Shown: piece after piece, positions 23,962-34,422 of the stretch
Layout of the letters: every line of letters starts with the position of its first letter
Position numbering within the stretch: position 1 is the stretch's first letter
NCBI RefSeq assembly: GCF_002865645.1
Contig: NW_020194517.1
Coordinates: 124,001-188,000 of the forward strand
Length of the DNA stretch: 64,000 nt
From: Hyaloscypha bicolor E
Lineage: Eukaryota > Ascomycota > Leotiomycetes > Helotiales > Hyaloscyphaceae
Direction of reading: 5' to 3'
Translations under genes and position numbers: made by a program
The notes under the pieces: generated by a model
The model's database searches: none
What the model saw: the letters and a program-made list of their open reading frames with translations, nothing else
Told to the model about the DNA's origin: nothing

Positions 23962-25241
23962 CTTGAAGCGTGGTTGTAAAATTTTGCAATGTTGTGTCGA
24001 GGTGAGGGCTGAGTTTCGATGTGAGATCTCTTCTCGCTTGCCTTTTTGCGCTAGTCTAGACACAAAAGCGGCACTAACTGTTAGTGTCCTACCCCTTTAA
24101 GTTGGCTATATATCTAGCCCAGAAGGAGAAGGATTTGATATTCCAGAATTTTGGCGACACTGTTATGGAACAATATTGAATGTACAGTAATTTGAGGAAA
24201 GTTTACGAAGATGCTGCATTTAAAATGCTCTCTTACCTTCAGGACAATGGAGATGAGTGAGGCTTTTCCATGTGCCATGAGATTTCTATCAAGCACATCA
24301 CTATCGAGTGTCAGCATTGAAGGTGGGCCTGTCTTGACTTCTGCATCTTTTGCTTCTAAGCAGTTGACAAGTTCCTTGCCAGAATCTCTGCGGATGATGC
24401 CACTTCTGAAGTAAGTGTTATTGAAGCTTTGAGGACGGTTTCTGGCTGACGCGTTTTCAATGCAGCATTCCAAGCAAAGACATTATCCCATGTCCCATGC
24501 CTTCAGAATAAGAGGTTTGGCTCAAGCTTCAACCTGTTCCAATCTCGGTCCATTTATCAATAATTCTTATTCGTGCTGGCTCTGAATTTCCCACGAGCGT
24601 GAAGAGGACCATCTCAACACGCATCAACCAAATACAGATCCTCGGCTTACAGAATGACCTTCTTGGTATGCAAAAATATCACCAAGAATGCATTCCGCTC
24701 AACTCCATCGATTTGTTGTTGGGAAGCGGAATTTCAGTCCAGAGGTACCTTACTGGGTGAGGCCCAAACAACAATTTTTGCAGGTGGCTTTGTGTTTCCG
24801 ACCCTTTAGGATAGCATAATTTCGACTGAGCCCCAAATATTGTATGCCAAAATTATTGCATTGCTCTGAAATACAGTGACAGAATGGAGTCTTCGTCGGG
24901 TATAAACTAGCATAAGTTGTTTTCCGGGTTGACTGAGATGCATGCCGAACCAAGGTCCATCGGGTTGTGATTCTGGCTGTTGGGGTGCATTTCAGACCTG
25001 ATCTAGTATTGTCAGCAGTTTCTGGGTAGTGCAAAAGTAGTTGCTGGACTTGTTTGAGCTTGCGGTTTAAGTCTCAAGAATGAGCCACATCTGAGCATTC
25101 CTTCCAGCCTGAACGGAGGATTTGTGTAGTTTCGGAATTTATTTTGCCTGGCCGCTTGGATATCTACAAGCATGCAATGCCACAGTCCCGCCCAGACTCC
25201 GCGTGCCTTCATCTGCAGTAGGTCTATGTGCGTCCAACGCT
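23962..25241. other. Intergenic region; possible gene relic at 24.1-24.7 kb
   Basis: No complete gene could be built. On the minus strand two overlapping frames look protein-like: one at 24473-24250 containing RRDSGKELVNCLEAKDAEV, and another near 24490-24380 containing TWDNVFAWNAAL and ETVLKASITLTSE. Neither has a convincing start or end, nor a family I recognise. This may be an eroded gene or chance. Confidence 0.35.
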
Positions 25242-25883
25242 TTAGATCATGAGTCTCTCCACCTTGTCTTTCAGACTCCGGATCTGGTTCATGAGATCGC
25301 TGGCTTCATTCGTGGTGATGCTCGCTGCAATCACGGCTCTGCTGACACCGCAAGCACGGCCCAAAGCTGTCTTGCTAGGAACGTATACATATGGAACGTT
25401 CTGTGGCATAAATTAGTCCTCAATCTGGAGCGTGTAGATATTCAGAGAAAACCTGACCTTGTCTTCGCAGAGAAGCGGGAGATGCAAGAGAATGGCGAGA
25501 GGGGCGGTATCAGCTGCTAAATCACAGAATCTCGGGTTAGTACTGCAAGGCAAATTCTCGAGTCAAGACTGTCATATCTCCGGAAGGAAGAGGTCGCATA
25601 ACATGCGAGGAAGGGAATGGGTGCTCTAGGGAATTGGGCTTACCAAGAATGATAATTTCAGAGATACCTCTATTTAAAGTCTTGGTCGCTTCATTGGCCC
25701 CCTTCTTCAACTGTCTGTAGTGAGATGCTTGTTGGACGATATCCAGGATCTCTTGCGTGAGCCCAGAATCCGCTACAGGCCATGCTAGAAGCTATCAGCA
25801 ATGATCCCAACATAACAGCTGTTGTAAAAGAATCGAAATATAATGTAGATCTTACCAGCAGAGCCGTTTTGTTCCTCTGCCAT
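25242..25883 (-). CDS. SNU13: SNU13 / 15.5K L7Ae-family snRNP and snoRNP protein
   Basis: Predicted join on the minus strand: 25883-25856, 25784-25644, 25516-25458, 25400-25242, giving 128 residues in phase (the family is about 126). The L7Ae core is clear: [14 protein letters not shown] stretch (here [18 protein letters not shown]), [30 protein letters not shown], and [15 protein letters not shown] near the end. Family knowledge: Snu13 binds kink-turns in U4 snRNA and box C/D snoRNAs, nucleating the U4/U6.U5 tri-snRNP and the C/D snoRNP in the nucleus. The first exon is only 28 nt. The gene is divergent from VMA3, with 421 bp between starts. Confidence 0.95.
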
Positions 25884-26304
25884 CGTGGAGTGAAGTTCGA
25901 GGAAGGACGTCTAGAAGAATGTTAGAGCAAGCTCGAGCTTTGCGCCGCGCACGCCTCAGAAGGTCACAAATACCTTTGATTAGAAGAGAGTATTCCGAGA
26001 AAGGTGAACTAAAGCTGGCAGGGTTCCTTGCGTTGGCTCGCCCTGTTGCTGTTGTTTGGTGGGGGGTTTCTTGAATCCTGGATGTCTTCAGAAAATGTTC
26101 AGCCAGAAATATTTCGCGGAGGCGCTAAACCCAAAATAGATACTAGTGCCGAGCTAACAGACCTTGAACCTCATCATCGCCTTCCACGACAACATCTCTC
26201 CAAGCTCAACGCCATCACCCAAGCCTTCAATCGTCCTTTGATCAACCCAACGAGCTTCAAGAGCATCTGCACTTCTTCCACTCCAGCTTCACACACCAAT
26301 TACG
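25884..26304. promoter_or_regulatory. Divergent promoter region of SNU13 and VMA3
   Basis: 421 bp between the two start codons, on opposite strands. It must carry both 5' UTRs and promoters. No single motif was singled out. Short overlapping open frames here are not credible genes. Confidence 0.6.
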
Positions 26305-27137
26305 ATGTCAGACATGGGAGATTCCTTGATCTATTGGTGAGTGCTCCTGAGGTCCCCTTTACCTTAGTCAAGATATGCTTCACTTTGCACACAATGCAAG
26401 CTCGTAGTAGCCCGACACATTATGATACAACTTTATTCATATGCTAACCATATTCCTGTAGCCCGGTGTACGCGGTTCGTATCCCCTCGCTCGTAGAGCT
26501 CCTTCCGCTGCAGCATCTTGCAGGGTCAAAACATGGGAGCTCAATTCATTGTCGTCGAAACATCGTACTGATCGTAATATAGCCATTCTTTGGCGCTATG
26601 GGCTGCACTTCCGCCATTGTATTCACATGCTTTGGTGCTGCATATGGAACCGCAAAATCTGGTGTCGGTATTTGCGCTATGGGTGTTCTCCGACCCGATT
26701 TGATCGTCAAGAGTAGGCTGAGAAGCTCTGTATCAAAGCACCATGATGCTGATTAGGCAACAGATATCGTCCCGGTCATCATGGCTGGTATCATCGGTAT
26801 CTACGGTCTCGTCGTGTCTGTCTTGATCTCCGATGGGCTTCATCAACAGTTGCCTCTGTACACTGGTTTCATTCAACTCGGTGCAGGATTGAGTGTCGGA
26901 TTGGCCGGTTTGGCTGCAGGATTCGCCATTGGTATCGTTGGTGATGCTGGTGTGAGGGGTACCGCACAGCAACCTCGCCTTTTCGTTGGCATGATTCTCA
27001 TTCTTATTTTCGCTGAAGTCTTGGGTTAGTGAATTGCTTGGATGGGTTCGCCGATGGTGCTAACGCTCCCAGGTCTTTACGGGCTGATCGTTGCCCTTCT
27101 CATGAACTCGAAGGCGAGCTTGGATGTCTCGTGTTAA
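26305..27137 (+). CDS. VMA3: V-ATPase proteolipid subunit c
   Basis: Predicted join: 26305-26336, 26462-26474, 26583-26712, 26764-27024, 27073-27137, giving 166 residues. The second exon is just 13 nt (Cys-Pro-Val-Tyr-Ala region). Four hydrophobic helices are visible, with motifs [59 protein letters not shown] and [12 protein letters not shown]. The proton-carrying Glu is about residue 143 (yeast E137). The CPVYAPFFG start and ...DVSC end fit subunit c (Vma3) better than c' (Vma11). Role: the c-ring of the vacuolar H+-ATPase, pumping protons into vacuole and Golgi lumen. Confidence 0.95.
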
Positions 27138-27830
27138 ACGTGGACACCACGTGGGAAAGGGGAAAGGGAGCCAATGACAATTGAGAATATTCTTCTCCCC
27201 TAGAACTACATGTGGCTATGGAGATCGGGGGTTACGGGGGATCTGGGGGGTCTCGAGGGAAGCTTTCGCGGCCAAGCCATGGCTGAATTATGTGTACTGT
27301 GCTTGTTCAACATATGGGGCGTTCTTGATGCATAGAGAGTAGAGTTGGCAGCAAGTGGTCAACGTCCCGTGTATGGTAGTATTTCTATTGTTGGCATCCA
27401 TGCTAGTCCTTGGCCTTTCCCAGTTTAATGTGGTCTCATGCGAGAAAGATTTGAATGCAGATTCTCATCCCGCGTCCTCGAACAGCACTAACTGCCACAT
27501 GGCATATGCGATTACATACGGCAGGAGATCATATCTCCTTCCCACGGAAGCAATCTCAATCCAATTGGAGGGAGATGGAAGCTTTCTCTGAGCTTCTTTG
27601 CATGCGGAGCACCGGGCCATTGGGAAACGATTATACTGATTTATCAAACGGCCCGCTGAGTCAGGCGACCCCACCTTCAGAGGATCACTCCCTCGATACC
27701 CCGCAGCTCAGCTCAGCTCAAATCACCACCAAGAACTCACCACATATCAAAGACCACATGCTGCAGACGCGGCACTGTCTCCAAACAGCAAAAAGTGCCC
27801 GTCTCATCCACACTCATCTTAGCCGCAGCC
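27138..27830. other. Intergenic region
   Basis: About 0.7 kb. It holds the 3' end of VMA3 and the leader of the next gene. A 78-codon plus-strand frame at 27355 with a hydrophobic start was considered but lacks support. Confidence 0.55.
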
Positions 27831-28544
27831 ATGCGTCTGCCATACATCGACGCCGCCGATCCAAAAGCCTTCACCACTCCCGAGGACCACGCAATCATAG
27901 CCCGGGTCCGCGCCCGGCGAGCGCCTCGTCCTCTCCAACCGCTCGACCTCACTCTCCTTCACTCTCCTGCTGTGGCCGACGGCTGGAACAGCTTCCTGGG
28001 CGCGATACGGACAAAGACCAGCCTACCAGATGACGTGAGAGAGGTTGCTATCTGCAGAGTGGCGGTCATCAACCAAGCATGGTACGAATGGGCACATCAC
28101 GCTCCTCTGGCCAAAGCTGGTGGTGTAAGTGAAGAAGGCATGGAACTCCTAGAACAACCCGATCTCGACGGGAAGAACGGGAGCGAAGTGTTGAGCAAGA
28201 AGCTCTGGGCAGTGGTGGACTATACAGATGCTATGACCAGGGATGTTGCAGTTAAGGATGGTGTTTTTGAGCAGTTGCGGGAACACTTTTCTGAGCAGGA
28301 GGTTGTCGAAGTCACGGCCACGGTTAGTGTTATCTGGGCGCAACGTTTGACGCGAGGCAGATTGCGGGGAAGTGCATGCTGATTCACATGTTGCAGGTTG
28401 CCGCATATAACTGTGTTAGCCGATTCCTCGTGGCTTTGGATGGTAGGTTCCTATGTCATTCTCGTATGACAACAAAGTGCTGACTGGAATACAGTGGGGG
28501 AGAAGAATGCATGGAGATCCCCGGGTGTTTCAAACTCTAAGTGA
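27831..28544 (+). CDS. Carboxymuconolactone decarboxylase (AhpD-like) family protein
   Basis: Predicted join: 27831-28322, 28397-28442, 28495-28544, giving 195 residues. An in-frame Met at 27795 would add 12 residues. The core LPDDVREVAICRVAVINQ followed by WYEWAHHAPLAKAGG is typical of the CMD fold, as is the later helix LWAVVDYTDAMTRDV. The paired redox cysteines of true AhpD (CxxC) are not visible, so it is probably a non-redox or decarboxylase-like member. Fungal relatives are usually annotated only by family. Its substrate cannot be inferred. The frame ends AWRSPGVSNSK after the second intron. Confidence 0.85.
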
Positions 28545-29398
28545 ACGTGTTTGTGGTGATTCGGTAGTTGGGGGAAACCAGAGAACCTGTTTGCTCTTAC
28601 TGTACATGGTGCCTCATGTCCCACATCTCTACGAGGCAGCCGTATGCGAAGCATGCGCAGCATGCGCAAGTTTCTAGAGGTTATCGAAGCTATATTCCTC
28701 GAAATATATGTACCCAAAAAAAAATGCTTGTCGCCTTCTTGAACCTCTTTGCCAATCCCTCGAATACAGACGGAGAGACGGCATTTGTGGCAATCGCGGG
28801 GTTCTTATTGGCAGTGTTTTACGGTACAGTATTTGAGATCTGTGAGAGGGGCCCAAGATCGATCTTCACGTCTATCATATGACAATCCCACAGCACTGGG
28901 CTTGCAGGCAGGGCCTCTCTGGATGAGAAACTCGCCACTCGACATCCAGCTGTCGGTAGAAGCCGATTTGGTGCTCAGAAGAGTGCCGAGAGTGTGGCAA
29001 CCACCACCATGGCATACCCCAGTCAGGCTCCTCGAATCAGACTTTATCGGATGAAGAGGCGTTGATGACTACCCTTGAAGGTGGGTTTTGGCGGGAAGAA
29101 AATACTGCAGAACAGAAAATAGTGATTCGTGGAAGATTGAAACACAAATGCAGACAATAGGCATGGGCACCCAATCAATACAGTATCGACTCTGGCAGAC
29201 TAAGAAAGCTCGAAAAGTTGGTACAGGCCCGCCAATGATCCAATGCCAGTGCAACATCCAGCGTCAAAGTGCAGGCTCGGCAGCAGATTCCCCATCAGTA
29301 AATTAAGGTGTGAAAAGGTCACACATCCAGCACGGTTGATACGGAGAGCATTTCGAGTGGCTCGAAGTACGGACGGACTCCGATGGGTTTCTGGGTCA

Positions 29399-29499
29399 GG
29401 TCTGTCACTGATGTACAATTCATCTCAGGAGGTACTGCGATGGTATCCAGGTCGGGTCTGTCACTGATGAACAATTAATTCATTTCAGGTGATACTCCG
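29399..29499. repeat. Imperfect tandem duplication (unit about 55 bp)
   Basis: GGTCTGTCACTGATG...ACAATT...CATCTCAGG...ACT at 29399-29439 recurs at 29454-29499 with small changes and a 4-bp AATT insertion. Confidence 0.75.
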
Positions 29500-29770
29500 A
29501 AACAAGCCGTGCCGTACGGAGGGACGCTACCTCTGCACCTCGTAAATTTACTTCTGGAGGCAAACAAGCTCACGGCGTAGGTTCTGATGCATACATGGTA
29601 GGGAACGCGACAAGAGCGTTTTGGGGGAGTGGGAAAGCAATGCACGGCTGCTACTGCAATGTGCTGCACAGTCTGCACTGCAGCGATCGCATTGGCTTGC
29701 TAGTGCTTGTGCTTGTGCTTGGCTTGTGCTTGATCGAAGCCTTGCTTATCACGACATGACCGACATATGG

Positions 29771-29822
29771 GCTTGGCGCTTGGCGCTTGGCAGTTGGCAG
29801 TTGGCAGTTGGCAGTTGGCAGC
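29771..29822. repeat. 7-bp tandem array (GCTTGGC / AGTTGGC)
   Basis: About seven consecutive 7-mers sharing TTGGC: first GCTTGGC units, then AGTTGGC units. Confidence 0.85.
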
Positions 29823-30254
29823 CCGCAGCACTGGCTGCGAAGGCGGCGCGGGGCGGCGATGCGCTTTACCCGAAACTACATTTCTCGGATACGCCTCCGA
29901 TGTTGGTGGTTTCCAGTCTTCCAGAACGACGCGCGAGCGTGAGCACGAGCACGAGCACGAGCCTGCACCGCTTCGTGGCATCACATCGCACCGCGTCGCA
30001 TCTCACTGGCTGGCTGGCCCCTGGCTCGGAGGCTGGCTGGTTCTTTGGCGCTGAGTGTTGGGCACTGGTCACTGGTAAATTACTGGTCTCTGGTCACTGG
30101 TCTCCTCTCCAGGAGTCCAGGATACGTTGTTATTCTCCGTAAGGATTGCTCAATTGCTCGAGCCGGCTTGGCGTGAGCAACCGAATCTCAGGGTCCTGGA
30201 CGTTCCCAACAGGGGGAGGGGAGGGGAGAACCGGGGCAGAACCGGGGCAGCCCC

Positions 30255-30256
<2 letters not shown>

Positions 30257-30285
<29 letters not shown>
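30257..30285. repeat. Homopolymer run of 29 C
   Basis: An uninterrupted C run counted from the sequence, followed by TCCCCTCC. Its length may be unreliable in the assembly. Confidence 0.85.
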
Positions 30286-30288
<3 letters not shown>

Positions 30289-32540
30289 CCTCCAGCCTGA
30301 CACCGCAGCGTCGTCACAATCGTACGATCTTTTCTAAAACGGTCCCAAGCATCGACAGCCTGGGGCAAGGGGGGTATATTATTGCCCAAGAGGGGATATG
30401 ATCATTGTTGGTCTCGGTTCTGCTGGCCGTACATTGTACAGTAGCATCATACACCGATAGCCCGGGAGCAGTTAAAGCTTAACCTGCTTAGGGCAGTCTG
30501 CATGGTATGCGTGGTATGTATGCTATGTGTGGTATGTATGGTGCCATGCCGTTGAGCCGTTGACGCTTCAAGACTCAAGGACACCACCGGGTCTTCGAGG
30601 ATCAAGAATGGTGACTCAATGCTACTGTATCCCGAGCCTCCCAGCGGCCAGGCTCGGCGAACGGTTATCGCAAGAGACTTGCCTTGCGATGTGCCATGCC
30701 GATATGCGATATGCTTCAGATCTCGCTGAGTCGCTGAAGTGTTGCCCGACGTGCGCGTACTTTCTTGGCCGAGGAACCTTGGTCCTGGCGCCGAGGAGGG
30801 CGGATTCCTCAACTTTTATATTCGTTTAGTTACTGTAGATGACTATTCATGGGCTTCGGGCGTAGCGGGAATAGGAGACGTCCTCCTTGATGAGACGGCT
30901 GCTGGGGCTGAGGGAACCCAGACAGGCGTCAAGTGTCCAGGATCGAAGTGTCCGAGCTTTGGGACCCACCGCTGATCCAACCTTGCTTGAACTTCATCTC
31001 AAGGCGCGGCCGACACGGAGAACACGACCAGGAGTCCAGGACACGAATCCACGACTCTACTGTAGTATCCACGACTCTCGAGTTTCTCGACGATGGCCCC
31101 GACGAGCCGGTAATTGAAGGAGGCCAACAGAGGCCGACGGAAGCACTGCTGCTCCTTTTCTACTGGCTGATCCGGGGCACGGGCACGAAGCATACAGCAC
31201 AGGAGAAACTCCACACGAGGGAAGGGCGTGCGGGCTTGCTCGAGGCGCGAGGCGCAAGGCGTGAGACTTGAGAGGAGAGGCTCCAGAGTCCAAACGTCCA
31301 AAGCCCCCAAGAGAAGAGCTCAAGCCCGATGGCGTGCAAAAGGCCGAGAATGCGTCCGGGAAAATGCACCAGTGAGGCCACCTGTGAGTGCACCACAGTC
31401 ACCGCCCGAGACGTGCGGCTGCGCGGCGCTCGAAAGCCAATTCAGCACGCCGAGCCGGCGTGAAGACTGCAGTGCTGCACCTGCTGCCGCAGCCGCTGCA
31501 CTTGTCGTCGAGTCGTCGTCGAGTCGTCGTCCGCAACTCCGCATGCAGAGCACCGTAAGTCCGCCCAAGCCGGGGGCTTGTCACTTGTCAGCCTGCATAA
31601 CCCCCTGCGGCGTGTCCGGCGTTCCACAGGGACATTGCGATCATGTCAGGAAGGGGGGCCGAAAGCCACCTTACCCACCGTGCCCGTCAGCAGGCTTGGC
31701 GTCCCGGGGGCGAGGGGGGGCGAGGGGAGGGCTGCTCCGCTCTTGCAAAGTAAGCAACTTTGAGTTTGCGTGTCTCCGTTTACATAAGGTGCGTGCTGCG
31801 TCGTCGGCCTACTGTGACTGGCCGGGCCCGCGCCTCCTGGCCCCCTCCCACAGTTCACTTCCCCCCCCCACCACGCAGCTCGGGCAGGCACCTGCCACAT
31901 GGCTCTCGTTGCCCAACCCTACCAGAATCGCGCACCAAATGTATGCCACGCCGTGGCTGGTTCCCTTGAGAAGGAGTGGAATGTTGGGACCCGCTCGTTC
32001 TCCAAACGCATAATCAGATTGGGGCAGTCTGTGATCCTGGCCTCCCCCCTCCCCCTCCCCTTCTGCTCCCGCCCTGGCCCTGGCCCCGGTCATCGCACAC
32101 GAGCCTTACCGCTCTCCTCGCCCGCGAAACTGGCGGTCGTGATTGGCGCGAACATTGTCCCAGAGAGGCATCGACCATGGCCAAGGCGGGCTCCCTCCTC
32201 TTAACTTCTGTCAACAGTCAAACGCTGTGCTTTGGGGTCCCAATGCACTTGACTCTTAAAATGCGTGTCCACCGTCGAGGGTCATCTCGTCCCGAATAGA
32301 ATCCATCAACCGAGCTGAAGCGAAGCCCTCCATCCAACTTTTAAACTTGGGCTGTCCCCTCACTCAGCCTTCCAATTGCTTTCGAATCTCATATTCAGTA
32401 CCCACAGCCTTGCCAGAGACAAACTACCCCGTTGGGCAATACCGGTCAATAATCTTCTTGAGAAGCCACCTGAACTGAGCAGCAAGCAATCCGAGACTCA
32501 ACCACTGCCAGCTATCCTCCTCTCCTTCTGTATCTTCGCG

Positions 32541-33320
32541 ATGGCCGCTGGACAGTACGACAGTTCCGACAACCAGGCGTATATGATGACTCCAGAGCTC
32601 AGCGCCGCGATGTATGATGGAACGTCAAGCGAGTCCTCCGCGAGCTCGCCCCTCAACTGTAATGTAAGCCAAGCGCTGCTCCGTTACGTGGAGCTGTCCA
32701 ATATGCTGACGATTCCTCACAGGGATTTGACAATTTGTACGGCGCGAACGGCTTCATGAATTACCCCGCATTCCCCATGCAGTATCCTATGAGCGGTGAC
32801 GGTATGGCGCCTTTGGGGCTGATTCCAGTTGAGTTGGATATCGAGGGTCTTTATGAGGACCACGATCGGCGGAGGAGGAAGGGGGGCAGTGATAAAGTTG
32901 TGTCCTCTCACGTGCATTCCGTATGTCGCCCAATCAATGCATTTGTGCAGCACATGACTGATAGGTCCGTAGCGTCGCCGAGCCCAAAACCGCGCATCAC
33001 AACGGGCTTTTCGGGATAGGAAAGAGAAACACATGAAAGAGCTTGAGCAACGGCTTGCTGAGCTAGAAGGTCGGCATACTGATCTTTCGAGGTCATATGA
33101 GTCGCTGCAACTTGAATATACAAGCGTCAAGCAAGAGCTTGAGAAGTTGCGCAAGGACAGCTCGAGAACGGATGGAGGGTCTTCCAGTTCATCATCATCA
33201 TCGAGGCATTACCACTCGAGAGGGTGGGAAGATTCAAAAGGAGAAATCCTTGACCCACTCTTGTTTGATGTTTCTGCATTTTGCTTTGATCAGGATGAAG
33301 GACACGAGCGAAAAGACTGA
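32541..33320 (+). CDS. Yap/AP-1-like bZIP transcription factor
   Basis: Predicted join: 32541-32663, 32723-32920, 32973-33320, giving 222 residues from MAAGQYDSSD. The basic region starts at about residue 108 (RRRAQNRASQRAFRDRKEKH) and contains the Yap-type NxxSQRAFR signature. A leucine zipper follows (LEQRLAELEGRHTDLSRSYE...). A Ser-rich linker precedes a C-terminal segment ILDPLLFDVSAFCF. No Yap1-style cysteine-rich domains are seen. Another start 165 nt upstream is in frame but looks like leader. A 70-nt GT..AG segment inside the last exon (about 33219-33290) could be an unspliced or alternative intron. It probably binds DNA as a dimer in stress or metabolic regulation; targets are unknown. 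Confidence 0.88.
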
Positions 33321-34422
33321 GAGGGAGGCTATTTGTTTTGGTGTTTGGAGTTGGTCGGTGCTATAGGTTTTTCGGTCTGGATGGCCTGGGATGCATGGAC
33401 AGAGGCGGAGCTTTGAATTCTGAACCATGATAATGACATTCTTGTGGATATTGTTCGATATATTTAATTGAATGTTGAATTGAGATCATCCCATCATGTC
33501 CAGGTTCCAACTTCATCTTGAATCTTCATGATGCGCGAGAAAGGTGGAGAGATGCGGGCGGGGTCGTTGGCGGGGTTAAATTGTTCCTGGTGCACAGCAC
33601 AGTAAAGTCCGCATTGGCGAGCTCAAGACAAGATGTCCGTCCCATGGGCTCGTTGTGGCGTTTGAGAATGCACAACGAGTAGACTTGTGCCTTCTGTTGT
33701 ATCCTGGGTTGTATACTTGGGGAGGAGAAGTTCAACATGGAAGCTCTCTGCGTCCAACCTGCTCGGTGTGTGCTTCCCCGAGTGACCCCACTGAGGATGC
33801 AGAGTTGGAATGCTTTTTCGAAGGTCCGTGTTCATCTTTTTCCCACACCAAACTGAAGGAGGAATTCCGAGGATAAATGCATTCCAAGCCAATTTCCCAC
33901 GCGTGGGAGAGTCAAGCAAACCATGACTAGACCTGAAGACAAGTGGTATGGCAGAGCTACTCCGTACTGTTCGAGTCAACCCACCGGGACTCGAGAAGGG
34001 TTCCTTCTTTCAGCCATCCGATGCCCGGAGAGCCGAGCCTTGTCAAAAAGTGTGAACTGCGTTGGAGAAAGCATGTCGGAAAAACTCAACCTGAATTCAA
34101 TGACAATGAGAGTATTTACGGCGGATTTGCAGTCCTGTGCCTCTCCCGGGAGGGCGGAGGAGGAGGAGGAGGACGACGAGGAGGGAGGAATTCCACGGAT
34201 GTCGCGGAGAAGGAGAGGTGCAGAGAATGAATGGGCAAAAAGTTCGAACATTGGGTGGATCACAGAAGGGTCGGAGGAGTGGCTGACAAAGCCGGTGGAT
34301 GGTGGGGTTCCTCAACATGTCCCACGTCAGGAATTCGAAACTTGTCCCTCCTCTCCTCTGCTCTCGCAACCTCTTAAAAAACACCTCAATTGGCCATCGG
34401 AACTCCACTCTCAGTCGCAATC
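33321..34422. other. Intergenic region, bZIP 3' end to transketolase promoter
   Basis: About 1.1 kb. The final 60 bp is a CT-rich stretch before the transketolase ATG, common in highly expressed fungal genes. Open frames here have no family features. Confidence 0.55.

Larger units (their letters stand above)
28545..32540. other. Long GC-rich noncoding stretch upstream of the bZIP gene
   Basis: Four kilobases without a supportable gene, with many simple repeats (listed separately). Long overlapping frames at 29.6-30.1 and 31.2-32.0 kb are open on both strands because of high GC content, and are low complexity. An extended promoter or 5' leader for the bZIP gene, or a noncoding transcript, is possible but not shown. 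Confidence 0.55.

Noticed and set aside
29621..30142. 173-codon plus-strand frame
   Set aside because: Built largely from 7-mer and 6-mer simple repeats; a similar frame is open on the other strand.
31228..32013. 261-codon plus-strand frame
   Set aside because: The region is GC-rich and open in several frames on both strands; composition is unlike the real genes and no domain is seen.
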